This document shows positions 34,083 through 43,516 of a DNA stretch of 64,000 nucleotides, in pieces. The notes beneath the pieces were generated by a model. That model was not told where the DNA came from, did no database searches, and saw nothing but the letters and a program-made list of their open reading frames with translations. Numbering within the stretch: position 1 is the stretch's first letter; every line of letters begins with the position of its first letter. Source of the stretch: Lacrimispora defluvii (GTDB taxonomy: Bacteria; Bacillota; Clostridia; Lachnospirales; Lachnospiraceae); assembly GCA_013036995.1 (NCBI GenBank), contig JAAOXG010000041.1:1-64000 (forward strand). The letters are read 5' to 3'. The translations under genes and the position numbers were made by a program.

Positions 34083-36392
34083 TTACATTCCAAGTACTTT
34101 CTTCTGCAGCAGCAGAAGATCCTGGGAATTTACTTTTCCGTCTCCATTTAAATCGGCTGTTGCTTTCCCATCATCTGACAGGTGCTCCAGACCCAGAAGA
34201 TATCTCTGCAGCTTTAAGACATCCAGACTGTTAACTTTTCCATCACCGTTAACATCACCACTTCCTTTTGAGGCAGTGTTTGCAGAGGTTGGCTGTGTCT
34301 GGGCAGGCTGGGTTTGGGCCTGGGTCTGGGCAGGGCTTCCCGGTCCCTGTAAAGCCCCGGTAGATGCCTGTACCGATAAATTGGAGGACCCATCGGGTGC
34401 TATGGTAATGTTGCTGCCGCCGGGTGTTCCGGCATTGGTTTCTGAGGATGGATTGGAAACTCCAGGTCCCCTGCTGCCAGAAGAGCTGTTACTGCCGGAT
34501 GAGCTGCTGCCACCGGTAGAACCGGGGTTGCTTGGAGTATTGCTTCCGGAATTATAGGTCGGTCCGTTTGCCTGTCTGACTACATGAAGAATATACTCCC
34601 TTACATTACCGTTCTGGGCAGTAACTGAAACTTTAATATCATTATTACCATTTTGAAGTGCAATAGTCCCGGTTCCGCTTACGTTGGAAGCAGAATACAG
34701 TGCAGAAGCATTCACTTTAATGCTGGTCACTCCAGAATCCACAATCAGATTATATTCTTTTGTATCCCGGTCAAAGCTTGGTGTCATAACAAATCCATCT
34801 ACACTAAGACCTGAAAGCTTGTTATTCGGATTACCATCACCAGTTGGCTGGCTGCAGGGATTTTCAGGCATATTATTATAAACCGGAATTTTAAATTCCA
34901 AAGCTGTCTGTTTCATATCATTATTATAAGCCTTTGAATACACCGCAGCTTCGGATGCTGCACCCTGCACATTGGTCATATACTGATGTTTATACAGATT
35001 CGCCCCCTGTACATTAAATTTCTTCAGATAAAATGTATCCTGCCCAACTTTTACGTAGTTATTACCATAATATAATGCGCCGCCTAAAATTGATTTTTCC
35101 GGCGAATTCCACGGACGTTCATAATTGCCTGTCTGAGACGCCCACCATAACCCTCTTTGCACTGCAGTCATGTTTCCAGACTGATAAGCTTCAATATTAA
35201 AGAAATTATAATACCCGGCATAGCCTGATTCTGTGCCGGAAATGCTTTTGCCGGTACCTGCAGAACCCTGCTCCTGAATAATCATCGCTGCCAGAACATA
35301 AGGATTAACCCCGGACTGGGTGGCTGCATTCATAATCATACTGGTATAAGCGCCGCTTCCAGTGGTAGTCCCTGTAGAAGGCGCAGAAGAAGAAGGTCCG
35401 GTAAGACTTGCTCCGGGCCCATAATCCATAAGAACGGCCGCATGGTTGGGTGTGATGGATGCATGGGGTGATTCCTGGCTTACATTGCCGGAAGAAGAAC
35501 CCTGTGTTTCGGTTTTTCCGCCAGGACCAATATTGGCTCCGGGACCTGAGGAATTGCCTGAATTTGTAGGCGTGCCGCTCTCCGGTGAGGTAGCTCCGCC
35601 TGACTGGGACGTATCTGTATTAACGGTACCTCCTGACAGGAAGGTCCCCTTAACCATGGTATTTAATCCTTCCATTGTATGCTTGTTGCTGTCATAGGTA
35701 TGTGTTAAAAACTGAAATACATTGGTTTCGTCCAGGAAATTCCTGGGATCCATATAATACTTTACAATATCCTCTGATGCCGTAACCCAGCTGCTTCCGT
35801 CAAATCCAACCCAGGTACTGTTGTTCCAGTCATAAGCACCGGTTTCCGTGGATTTCCAGGAAGACATACTGTTTGTATGTACCAGTGTCTTTCCTACCAG
35901 GCTCTCTTCCTTTACTGCAGTATTCCAGTCTATATTGGTTTTCTGAGCAGTAAACACCCAATTGGGATACTGGGCATGAAGCGCCCTTAAGCGCGCCTTA
36001 TAGCTTTCAGGGAACCCCTGTGCAGACAGTCTTGATTCAAAATCAGCATTGCTGGTATAAACCGCGGCGAATTTTAAATAGCTTTTTGTAACGTAACCTG
36101 ACACGGTTTGTCCGTTGGAATTGTTAAAGCGTATCTCATACCAGAGGGCTCCATCTGATCCGTTCTTCTCATTGACCACAGTGACCGATGCACCATTGGT
36201 CAGTTTTGTTACGATTGAATAGGAAGTACCCGGTCCGCTTCTCACATTCAGTGTTGAAGCATTCACCGTCGCCGACTTATTCGTATAAGCATACGTATCT
36301 ATGTAAGGCGATACCGGTCCTACAAAAGAATCGATCACCAGAATACTGGCAAGAATTGCTGCCATCCTGCCAGCTTTTTTATACTTTCTCAT
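34083..36392 (-). CDS. Glucosaminidase with SH3b, cadherin-like and dockerin domains
   Basis: 769 residues, exported (signal peptide about 1-36). In order: a bacterial SH3 domain (about 38-108), a conserved stretch of about 140 residues, a Gly/Ser/Thr linker (258-345), a glucosaminidase domain (about 346-505) with candidate catalytic E374 in A-A-M-I-I-Q-E-Q-G-S, a cadherin-like sandwich (523-606), a low-complexity Ser/Gly/Gln linker, and a type I dockerin (712-769). Both calcium loops of the dockerin are intact (DVNGDGKVNSLD and DLNGDGKVNSQD). It should cut the glycan strand of peptidoglycan and dock to the cohesin protein encoded next. GGGAG precedes the start. Confidence 0.88.
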   Translation of the reverse strand: MRKYKKAGRMAAILASILVIDSFVGPVSPYIDTYAYTNKSATVNASTLNVRSGPGTSYSIVTKLTNGASVTVVNEKNGSDGALWYEIRFNNSNGQTVSGYVTKSYLKFAAVYTSNADFESRLSAQGFPESYKARLRALHAQYPNWVFTAQKTNIDWNTAVKEESLVGKTLVHTNSMSSWKSTETGAYDWNNSTWVGFDGSSWVTASEDIVKYYMDPRNFLDETNVFQFLTHTYDSNKHTMEGLNTMVKGTFLSGGTVNTDTSQSGGATSPESGTPTNSGNSSGPGANIGPGGKTETQGSSSGNVSQESPHASITPNHAAVLMDYGPGASLTGPSSSAPSTGTTTGSGAYTSMIMNAATQSGVNPYVLAAMIIQEQGSAGTGKSISGTESGYAGYYNFFNIEAYQSGNMTAVQRGLWWASQTGNYERPWNSPEKSILGGALYYGNNYVKVGQDTFYLKKFNVQGANLYKHQYMTNVQGAASEAAVYSKAYNNDMKQTALEFKIPVYNNMPENPCSQPTGDGNPNNKLSGLSVDGFVMTPSFDRDTKEYNLIVDSGVTSIKVNASALYSASNVSGTGTIALQNGNNDIKVSVTAQNGNVREYILHVVRQANGPTYNSGSNTPSNPGSTGGSSSSGSNSSSGSRGPGVSNPSSETNAGTPGGSNITIAPDGSSNLSVQASTGALQGPGSPAQTQAQTQPAQTQPTSANTASKGSGDVNGDGKVNSLDVLKLQRYLLGLEHLSDDGKATADLNGDGKVNSQDLLLLQKKVLGM

Positions 36393-36457
36393 CTGTTTCT
36401 CCCATAATACCCTTAAGTATTTTCATTACCAGTTATATGTAAATCATACATTATTTT

Positions 36458-36487
36458 ATTATAATGACAAATGATACCATGTGTCAA
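36458..36487 (-). promoter_or_regulatory. Promoter of the dockerin/cohesin operon
   Basis: Minus-strand TTGACA (36487-36482) and TATAAT (36463-36458), both perfect, with an 18-bp spacer. The leader is about 60 bases. This implies strong constitutive transcription. Confidence 0.8.
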
Positions 36488-36552
36488 CACAATCAGTTAA
36501 TCTTCAACTAATTGGAAATATTTGTAAGAAAATCTTTCATTTTATCAGCATG

Positions 36553-36584
36553 AGAAAAACAGCGGAATGCTTAAGCACTCCGCT
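36553..36584 (-). terminator. Terminator after the marR-type gene
   Basis: AGCGGAATGC / GCACTCCGCT stem with one mismatch and a TTAA loop, followed by GTTTTTC on the minus strand, starting 17 bases after the stop at 36602. Confidence 0.85.
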
Positions 36585-36601
36585 GCCTGAAAACCATCCC
36601 G

Positions 36602-37051
36602 CTATTCTTCACTGCCTCTGTCATTATAACGCTCCAGATTGACACACATATTCTCCATAACCCTGTAAAACACATCAATATCCGCCTGAGAGATTCCCTC
36701 GCTGACAATCTCCTCAAACTGCTCAAATACTTTCCGTATCTCCCTTGCTTCCGTATATCCCTTTTCTGTCAGGCAGATGGAAAACGATCTTCTGCAATCG
36801 GGATTGCTTTCCCGGACAAGAAGCCCCAGTCCTTCCAGCTTATCGATGTTTCTTGACATCGCTGCTGCATCGATTCTGCACCGGTCTGCCAGTTCTTTCT
36901 GGGTAATGCGGTCCTCTTGCTGAAGATGGTACAATATTTTCGCCTGCCCCTGTCCGGGCGTCAGTCCTAAATCAGACAACAGAGGAAAAAAAATCTGTTT
37001 TCTAGCTTTTTCACCCCGCACCATCAATTCCCTGATACTTTGTTTCTTCAC
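36602..37051 (-). CDS. MarR-family repressor of the ABC exporter operon
   Basis: 149 residues with the MarR winged HTH: T-Q-K-E-L-A-D-R-C-R-I-D-A-A-A-M-S-R-N-I-D-K-L, the wing around R-E-S-N-P-D-C-R-R, and flanking dimerisation helices. It is the last gene of an operon with two ABC exporter subunits, and a palindrome overlaps the region just after that operon's -10 box. It most likely represses the operon and releases on binding a drug-like ligand. Confidence 0.9.
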   Translation of the reverse strand: MKKQSIRELMVRGEKARKQIFFPLLSDLGLTPGQGQAKILYHLQQEDRITQKELADRCRIDAAAMSRNIDKLEGLGLLVRESNPDCRRSFSICLTEKGYTEAREIRKVFEQFEEIVSEGISQADIDVFYRVMENMCVNLERYNDRGSEE

Positions 37052-37074
37052 AATCTGCCTCCTTCTTTCTTAAT

Positions 37075-38931
37075 TTATTCCAATTCAAACTGCCCTGTAT
37101 AGAGCTGATAATACTTCCCCTGCTCTTCAAGAAGTTCTTCATGGTTTCCACGTTCAATAATCTCTCCCCGCTCCAGTACTAAAATGGCATGGGAGTTTCG
37201 GACGGTTGAAAGCCTGTGGGCAATGACAAACACGGTCCGTCCTTTCATCAGTGTATCCATCCCTTTCTCAATCAGCTTTTCCGTCCGGGTATCAATGGAA
37301 CTGGTGGCCTCATCCATGGCCAGTACCGGAGGACGGGATATGGCTGCTCTGGCTATGGCAATTAACTGTCTTTGTCCCTGGGATAAATTACTTCCATCAT
37401 TTTCAAGGAGTGTATCATATCCGGCTGGAAGTCTTCTGATAAAAGAATCTGCATTGGCAATTTTTGCAGCCTCCCGTACATCTTCCTCCGTCGCATTCAG
37501 CCTTCCATATCTGATATTATCGGCAATGGAACCGGTAAATAAATGTGTATCCTGAACAATCAGCGAAATAGATTGCCTTAAGTCATCCTTTTTAATCTGC
37601 CGGATGTCAATTCCATCATAGGTAATCTGTCCTCCGTTTAATTCATAGAACCGGTTCACCAGATTAATAATGGTGGTTTTTCCCGCCCCTGTAGATCCCA
37701 CAAACGCTATTTTCTGACCTGGCTTTGCATATAAAGTAATTCCATTTAATATGGAGTGTTCTGTATTATAGCCAAAAACAACATCATGGAAACGAACATC
37801 TCCCTCCAGGGGTATCAGCCGGTATCCTTCTTTCTCATCTGGCACCTTCCATGCAAAGCGCCCTGTATAAGTCTGGGATTCCATTAAAATTCCATGTTCC
37901 CCTTCCCGGACTTTCACAAGTGTTACATCTCCCTCATCCACTTCCTGCTCTTCTTCCATCATCAGAAAGATTTTCTCTGCACTTGCCAGCGCCACCATCA
38001 GGAAATTAATCTGCATGGTAAACTGGTTCATAGGCATGGCGCTTTGTCTTACATACACCAGATAAGAAGCCAGCGTACCCAGGTTAATCAGCCCGGCGAT
38101 TGCAAACAGACCTCCCACACAGGCAGAGACTGCATAGTTAAAATAAGAAAGCGCAACAATTGTAGGTACTGTAATTCCTGTGTAGATGGATGCCTTGGTA
38201 GCGGAAAGCCGGAGTGCTTCATTTAATTCACAAAACTTCTCAAAATCCTGTTTCTCATGGCGGAAAATCTTTTCCTCTTTCTGACCTTCTACCATTTCTT
38301 CTACAAAGCCATTGACGCTTCCCAGATTTCTCTGCTGCTTTGCAAAATAGTTTTTACTTATCTTTCCGTTATGCCGGATATAAAGAAGCATAACCACAAG
38401 AAAGAAAACAACAATCATGGAAAGACGCATATCCAGGATTAACAGCATGATTATAGTTCCGGTTGAAGTAATGAAACTTTGAATCAGCAGAGTAAAACTG
38501 TTATTTAACGCTTCCGATATGGTATCCACATCATTGGTAAAATGACTCATCAGTTCTCCATGGGTATGGGTATCAAAATAAACGAGAGGAAGCTTTTGTG
38601 TATGGCGGAATAAATCCATTCGAATCTCACTCACCACCTGCTGGGAAACATGAACCATCATTCTGCTGTAAATCAGACAGGAAAGTGCTCCTGCCAGATA
38701 AATTCCCCCCATAATAAAAATCATGCGGATGAGACCAGGAATGTCCCCTGGCAGGATATAGCTGTTTATCACCGGCTTTAAAAAATAGGTTCCCATAATT
38801 CCCGAACATGCACTGATGCATACCAGAACTGCTATAATTAAAATGGAAATCCTGTAATGCCCAATATACTTTAAAAGATGGAAAAGGGTCTTTTTTGCAT
38901 CCTTTGGTCTTGCACGTCCTGTCTGTTTCAT
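37075..38931 (-). CDS. ABC exporter subunit with intact ATPase site
   Basis: 618 residues: a six-helix exporter membrane domain (about 25-330), then a nucleotide-binding domain with Walker A GSTGAGKT, signature L-S-Q-G-Q-R-Q and Walker B V-L-A-M-D-E-A-T with the catalytic Glu. About 40 extra residues lie between membrane and ATPase domains (around 330-375). The start overlaps the partner gene by 4 bases. With the partner, which has Asp at the catalytic Glu, it forms a BmrCD/TM287-288-like heterodimer, probably for drug or lipid export. Confidence 0.92.
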   Translation of the reverse strand: MKQTGRARPKDAKKTLFHLLKYIGHYRISILIIAVLVCISACSGIMGTYFLKPVINSYILPGDIPGLIRMIFIMGGIYLAGALSCLIYSRMMVHVSQQVVSEIRMDLFRHTQKLPLVYFDTHTHGELMSHFTNDVDTISEALNNSFTLLIQSFITSTGTIIMLLILDMRLSMIVVFFLVVMLLYIRHNGKISKNYFAKQQRNLGSVNGFVEEMVEGQKEEKIFRHEKQDFEKFCELNEALRLSATKASIYTGITVPTIVALSYFNYAVSACVGGLFAIAGLINLGTLASYLVYVRQSAMPMNQFTMQINFLMVALASAEKIFLMMEEEQEVDEGDVTLVKVREGEHGILMESQTYTGRFAWKVPDEKEGYRLIPLEGDVRFHDVVFGYNTEHSILNGITLYAKPGQKIAFVGSTGAGKTTIINLVNRFYELNGGQITYDGIDIRQIKKDDLRQSISLIVQDTHLFTGSIADNIRYGRLNATEEDVREAAKIANADSFIRRLPAGYDTLLENDGSNLSQGQRQLIAIARAAISRPPVLAMDEATSSIDTRTEKLIEKGMDTLMKGRTVFVIAHRLSTVRNSHAILVLERGEIIERGNHEELLEEQGKYYQLYTGQFELE

Positions 38932-40658
38932 GCCAAAAGCCCCCCTCCTTTCTGCTGGGATTCAAAGATATCCCGATATATTTCATTATGATTTAAAAGG
39001 TCATCATGGGTACCCACTGCATTCACCTTTCCGTCATCCAGGATAATAATCTGGTCTCCATGGGAAACGGAAGAAATTCTCTGGCTGATTATAATCTTGG
39101 TCATATCAGGAAGTGCATCCTTTAAGCCGTCATTGATCTTTTGCTCTGTGGCTGTATCAAGTGCACTGGTTGAGTCATCCAGAATGAGAATTCTGGGTTT
39201 TTTTAAGATTGCCCTTGCTATGCACAGCCTCTGTTTCTGCCCGCCGGAAAGGTTCACGCCTCCCTGTCCCAGGACTGTATCAAGCCCGGCATCCAGACGG
39301 TCAATAAATTCGTCCACACAGGCAATCCGGCATGCTTCTTTGATCTCTTCGTCGGAAGCATTCTCCTTTCCCCAGCAGAGGTTTTCTTTCACTGTTCCTG
39401 AAAACAACGTGTTTTTCTGTAAAACCATACCAATGGCTTCTCTTAAATGATCCTGGGTATACCTGTAAATCGGCTGCCCATCTATAAGAATTTCCCCGGA
39501 GTTTATCTCATACAGCCGCTGGATCAACTGAACCAGAGTACTTTTTGCAGCACCGGTCTGCCCGATAATTCCTACAGTCTGGCCAGGTAAAATCTGAAAG
39601 GATATATCAGAAAGCACATATTCCTTTGCAGTCTCCCTGTATTTAAAATATACATGATCAAACTGTATGCCTCCCCTGGTAATCTCAATGTCAGTTGCAC
39701 GGTCATCACGGATTTCAGGCTCTTCTACAAGAACTTCTGAAATTCTTCTCCAGGAAGTTAAGGATCTGGTAAACAAAAGGAATACATTGGAAAACATCAT
39801 AAGAGAATTCAGCACCTGAAGCACATAGCTTAAAAAGCTGGTGAGGGCACCCACCTTCATATGTTCTCCAATTACAAGATTCCCCCCAAACCAGAGAATG
39901 CTTAAAATGGTTCCGTACATAACAAACTGCATGGCAGGCATGTTGAGAGCTGCCAGTGAAAAAGAGCGTTCCGAGGTGTTCCTTAAATATGTATTGACCT
40001 CTCCGAATTTTTCTGTCTCATATTCTCCCCGGACATATGCCTTTACTACACGAATTGCTCTTAAGTTCTCCTGTATGGCACGGTTTACTAAATCCATGGC
40101 GCCCTGCATTTTCCCATAAAGGGGTCTTACATTCTTGATAATAAAAAATAGGATTACCGCAAGCATGGGGGCAGCAATAAAAAATACCATCGCCAGGCGG
40201 GCATTCAGCCGGAAGGATACCACCAGAGCGGTCAGCATCATTACCGGCGAACGAAATCCGGGACGCATCCCATTGGTTATGGAATTCTGAATGGTGGTAA
40301 CGTCACTGGTGAGTCTTGTTACCAGGGAAGATGTGCTGAATCGGTCTGTATTGGCAAAGGAATAGGTCTGCATCTTCTGAAATTCTGCTTTACGGATCTC
40401 AGCACCAATTCCATTTCCACAGATTGCTGTAAAACGTGCGCAGGCGTGCCCCAGTAAAAGAGCAACTGCTGCAAAGGCAATCATCTGTCCTCCCTTCATT
40501 AAAATATAACTTTTGTTGCCGTTTGCAACTCCCACATCAATAATATCTGCCATAATCATTGGTATGATCAGTTCAAATACGGTCTCGGCCTCGATGCAGA
40601 TAATTGCAAGAATCAATTCTTTTTTGTACTTCCTGGCATAATGCAGCAGATTATTCAT
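38928..40658 (-). CDS. ABC exporter subunit with degenerate ATPase site
   Basis: 576 residues, six-helix membrane domain and nucleotide-binding domain. Two positions differ from consensus: Walker A reads GQTGAAKS (the Gly before Lys is Ala) and Walker B reads I-L-I-L-D-D-S-T, with Asp in place of the catalytic Glu. The signature L-S-G-G-Q-K-Q is intact. Such a pairing is the hallmark of heterodimeric exporters with one non-hydrolysing site. It is the first gene of the operon, behind GTGGAGAAG. Confidence 0.92.
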   Translation of the reverse strand: MNNLLHYARKYKKELILAIICIEAETVFELIIPMIMADIIDVGVANGNKSYILMKGGQMIAFAAVALLLGHACARFTAICGNGIGAEIRKAEFQKMQTYSFANTDRFSTSSLVTRLTSDVTTIQNSITNGMRPGFRSPVMMLTALVVSFRLNARLAMVFFIAAPMLAVILFFIIKNVRPLYGKMQGAMDLVNRAIQENLRAIRVVKAYVRGEYETEKFGEVNTYLRNTSERSFSLAALNMPAMQFVMYGTILSILWFGGNLVIGEHMKVGALTSFLSYVLQVLNSLMMFSNVFLLFTRSLTSWRRISEVLVEEPEIRDDRATDIEITRGGIQFDHVYFKYRETAKEYVLSDISFQILPGQTVGIIGQTGAAKSTLVQLIQRLYEINSGEILIDGQPIYRYTQDHLREAIGMVLQKNTLFSGTVKENLCWGKENASDEEIKEACRIACVDEFIDRLDAGLDTVLGQGGVNLSGGQKQRLCIARAILKKPRILILDDSTSALDTATEQKINDGLKDALPDMTKIIISQRISSVSHGDQIIILDDGKVNAVGTHDDLLNHNEIYRDIFESQQKGGGLLA

Positions 40659-40683
40659 TTTTTCTTCTCCACATTGATTATTA

Positions 40684-40707
40684 CAATAATTGTATTTACA
40701 ACTATTG
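40684..40707. promoter_or_regulatory. MarR operator palindrome
   Basis: CAATAATTGTA-TT-TACAACTATTG: 11-bp arms with a single mismatch, lying 12 bases downstream of the -10 box and 26 bases before the exporter start codon. The half-site TACAACTAT occurs again at 40713-40721, directly over the -10 box. Binding here would block initiation. Assignment to the MarR gene of this operon is by position and by the AT-rich TTGTA-N2-TACAA form typical of MarR sites. Confidence 0.75.
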
Positions 40708-40718
40708 ACTATACAACT

Positions 40719-40746
40719 ATTATATTCTCTTCTACGGGAATGTCAA
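40719..40746 (-). promoter_or_regulatory. Promoter of the ABC exporter/marR operon
   Basis: Minus-strand TTGACA (40746-40741) and TATAAT (40724-40719), both perfect, with a 16-bp spacer. A strong promoter that needs repression, consistent with the adjacent palindrome. Confidence 0.8.
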
Positions 40747-40768
40747 TGAAATCCGCTCCATTTTTCCC

Positions 40769-40818
40769 AAAAAAATCAGGCCTGGAGTCCCTGTAACAGG
40801 GAACTCCAAAGCCTGATT
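40769..40818 (-). terminator. Terminator of the decarboxylase cluster
   Basis: AATCAGGC / GCCTGATT (40774-40781, 40811-40818) encloses a GGAGTCCCTG/CAGGGAACTCC stem and is followed by a run of T on the minus strand. It lies 15 bases after the stop at 40833. Confidence 0.9.
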
Positions 40819-40832
40819 CTAAATCTTGTTTA

Positions 40833-42245
40833 TTAAACCGGGTATGTCTTATTCTGCTTGTCAGCCAGAGTGGAATCCACTCCTGTCTGCTGCGCTGCAC
40901 GGTATTCAAAGAATTCCTTGGCAACACTGGGGAACAGAGCATAGGACAGAACATCTTCATCCTGCTGTTTCCACTGTGCACATTCTTTCTCAAACTGAGG
41001 AAGCTGTGGTGCGATTAAGTCAGCCGGACGGCAGGTAATCGGTGTTTCATCACCAATAATCTTTTTCTGTACTTCTGGATTAAAGGGTTTTACTGTCTGT
41101 CCGAACTCACCCATAAGGATTTTTTTGGTCTCCTTGGTTACCATCTTATATCGCTCACCGCTGATAACGTTCAATACAGCCTGAGTTCCCACAATCTGGG
41201 AAGATGGAGTAACCAGAGGTGGCTCACCAAAGTCAGCTCTTACTCTCGGAACCTCTTCTAATACCTGTAAATATTTATCTTCCTGTCCTGCTTCCTTTAA
41301 CTGGCTGACAAGGTTGGAAAGCATACCGCCTGGCACCTGATACTGGAGTGTTTTAATATCCACACCAAGTACTTTGGGATTTAACCGGCCGCTCTTTAAT
41401 GCCTCATCTCTGATCGGCTGGAAATGAGCTGCAATTTCGGCCAGCAGATTCTGATCATATCCTGTGTCATATGGTGTTCCACGGAAGGTTTCCACCATAA
41501 CTTCAGTGGCTGGCTGGCTGGTACCTAATGCCAGAGGTGACATTGCTGTGTCAATAATATCGCAGCCTGCCTCTACTGCCTTTAAATAGGTCATGGAAGC
41601 AACACCGGATGTATAATGGGTATGAAGATCAATTGGAAGTTTGGTTGACTCCTTTAATGCACGAACCAGCTCATCCGCATTATACGGTGTTAAAAGTCCT
41701 GCCATATCCTTAATGCAGATGGAATCTGCACCCATATCCTCAATTCTTTTCGCAATATCTTTCCAGTAATCCAGAGTATAGGAATCACCCAGTGTATAGC
41801 TTAATGCAACCTGAGCATGACCCTTTTCCTTATTACAGGCTGTTACTGCAGTCTGTAAATTACGCATATCATTGAGGCAGTCAAAAATACGAATGATATC
41901 AATACCGTTTGATATGGATTTCTGAACAAAATATTCCACTACATCATCAGCATAATGATTGTATCCCAGAATATTCTGGCCGCGGAACAGCATCTGCAGC
42001 TTCGTATTCTTAAATCCGTCTCTTAATTTTCTCAGTCTCATCCAGGGATCTTCTTTTAAGAAGCGCAGGCATGAATCAAAGGTAGCACCGCCCCAGCATT
42101 CAACTGCATAATAACCAACCTGGTCCATCTTCCCCACGATGGGAAGCATCTGCTCAGTTGTCATTCTTGTAGCAAGCAAAGACTGATGAGCGTCACGAAG
42201 AACTGTCTCTACAATCTTAACCGGCTTTTTTTCTATATCTGCCAT
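40833..42245 (-). CDS. oadA: Oxaloacetate decarboxylase alpha / pyruvate carboxyltransferase
   Basis: 470 residues. The HMGL-like barrel begins with VETVLRDAHQSLLATRM and contains the metal-binding D-L-H-T-H-Y (His pair), G-A-D-S-I-C-I-K-D-M-A-G and the conserved domain of pyruvate carboxylase C-terminus up to about 455. The usual C-terminal biotin domain is absent; biotin is carried by the separate 125-residue protein of the cluster. The enzyme moves CO2 from oxaloacetate to biotin, giving pyruvate, and the membrane subunit then releases CO2 while pumping Na+. Confidence 0.92.
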   Translation of the reverse strand: MADIEKKPVKIVETVLRDAHQSLLATRMTTEQMLPIVGKMDQVGYYAVECWGGATFDSCLRFLKEDPWMRLRKLRDGFKNTKLQMLFRGQNILGYNHYADDVVEYFVQKSISNGIDIIRIFDCLNDMRNLQTAVTACNKEKGHAQVALSYTLGDSYTLDYWKDIAKRIEDMGADSICIKDMAGLLTPYNADELVRALKESTKLPIDLHTHYTSGVASMTYLKAVEAGCDIIDTAMSPLALGTSQPATEVMVETFRGTPYDTGYDQNLLAEIAAHFQPIRDEALKSGRLNPKVLGVDIKTLQYQVPGGMLSNLVSQLKEAGQEDKYLQVLEEVPRVRADFGEPPLVTPSSQIVGTQAVLNVISGERYKMVTKETKKILMGEFGQTVKPFNPEVQKKIIGDETPITCRPADLIAPQLPQFEKECAQWKQQDEDVLSYALFPSVAKEFFEYRAAQQTGVDSTLADKQNKTYPV

Positions 42246-42311
42246 TTTCTTACCTCCTGGTTATTGTTCATTTACTTTGCTTTTCGGGTATCGTTATGAT
42301 ATCCGGTTCGA

Positions 42312-43460
42312 TTATCTCACTCCGAAGATAGCCATAAATGTACCGGCTGCAACTGCAGTACCAATAACACCGGCTACGTTTGGTCCCATGGCATGCATCA
42401 GCAGGAAGTTGGTTGGATCAGCCTCTGCTCCGACTTTCTGGGATACACGGGCTGACATGGGAACTGCGGATACACCGGCGGAACCAATTAACGGATTTAC
42501 CTTGCCTCCTGTTACTTTGCACATAAGCTTACCAAATAAAACACCTGCAGCTGTTCCAAAGGAGAATGCAACCAGTCCCAGGAATACAATTTTCAGCGTA
42601 TTGGAATTTAAGAATGCTTCTGCGCTTGTGGTTGCACCTACTGATGTACCTAAAAGGATAACAACGATATACATCAATGCATTGGAAGCTGTCTCTGTTA
42701 ACTGCTTTACCACGCCAGACTCTTTAAATAAATTTCCCAGCATCAGCATACCAACCAAAGGAGCAGTTGTTGGCAAAATCATACATACAACAGTTGTTAC
42801 AATGATCGGGAACAGAATTCTCTCAAGTTTGGATACCGGCCGAAGCTGTTCCATCTTAATCTTGCGCTCTTTCTCTGTAGTAAGAAGCTTCATAATGGGT
42901 GGCTGTATAATCGGAACCAGAGCCATATAGGAATATGCAGCCACCGCAATGGGGCCCATCAAAGATGTCATTCCCAGTTTACTTGCCAGGAATATAGAGG
43001 TAGGGCCATCAGCGCCTCCGATAATGGAGATCGCTGCAGCTGCTTTATCACTAAATCCCAAAAAGATAGCCAGAAAATATGCGGTATAAATACCGAACTG
43101 GGCAGCCGCTCCCAACAGAAAGCTCTTAGGGTTTGCAATGAGCGGACCAAAGTCTGTCATAGCTCCTACACCCATGAAGATAAGCGGAGGAAGAATCCCC
43201 CATTCATCCAGTTTAAAGAAATATTGCAGCAGTCCGCCGCCGGCACCATCCGCTCCAACTTCTTTCATAATATCCGGATAGATATTTACAAGCAGCATAC
43301 CAAAAGAAATCGGCACCAGAAGCAGTGGCTCAAATCCTTTTCTAATCGCCAGAAATAAAAACAGAAAAGCGACCAGGATCATAAGCATGTTACCTGCAGT
43401 CAGGTTGAAGAATGCGGTCTGCTGAAGAAGATTGGTGAATGTATTACTAATATAATCCAT
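42312..43460 (-). CDS. oadB: Na+-translocating decarboxylase beta subunit
   Basis: 382 residues, a polytopic membrane protein. The family signatures [22 protein letters not shown] and [13 protein letters not shown] are present; conserved Asp and Ser/Asn residues in these loops form the Na+ path. It decarboxylates carboxybiotin and exports Na+. It is shared in principle by oxaloacetate, methylmalonyl-CoA and glutaconyl-CoA decarboxylases. GGAGGG precedes the ATG. Confidence 0.95.
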   Translation of the reverse strand: MDYISNTFTNLLQQTAFFNLTAGNMLMILVAFLFLFLAIRKGFEPLLLVPISFGMLLVNIYPDIMKEVGADGAGGGLLQYFFKLDEWGILPPLIFMGVGAMTDFGPLIANPKSFLLGAAAQFGIYTAYFLAIFLGFSDKAAAAISIIGGADGPTSIFLASKLGMTSLMGPIAVAAYSYMALVPIIQPPIMKLLTTEKERKIKMEQLRPVSKLERILFPIIVTTVVCMILPTTAPLVGMLMLGNLFKESGVVKQLTETASNALMYIVVILLGTSVGATTSAEAFLNSNTLKIVFLGLVAFSFGTAAGVLFGKLMCKVTGGKVNPLIGSAGVSAVPMSARVSQKVGAEADPTNFLLMHAMGPNVAGVIGTAVAAGTFMAIFGVR

Positions 43461-43516
43461 GTTAATCCCTCCATAAGGAATCCGCGCTATTTATTGTGAT
43501 AGCGGATCTTTCCGTA

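Noticed and set aside
34276-35697. Several plus-strand frames opposite the dockerin protein
   Set aside because: They mirror the Gly/Ser/Pro-rich linkers of the minus-strand gene and have no ribosome binding sites.
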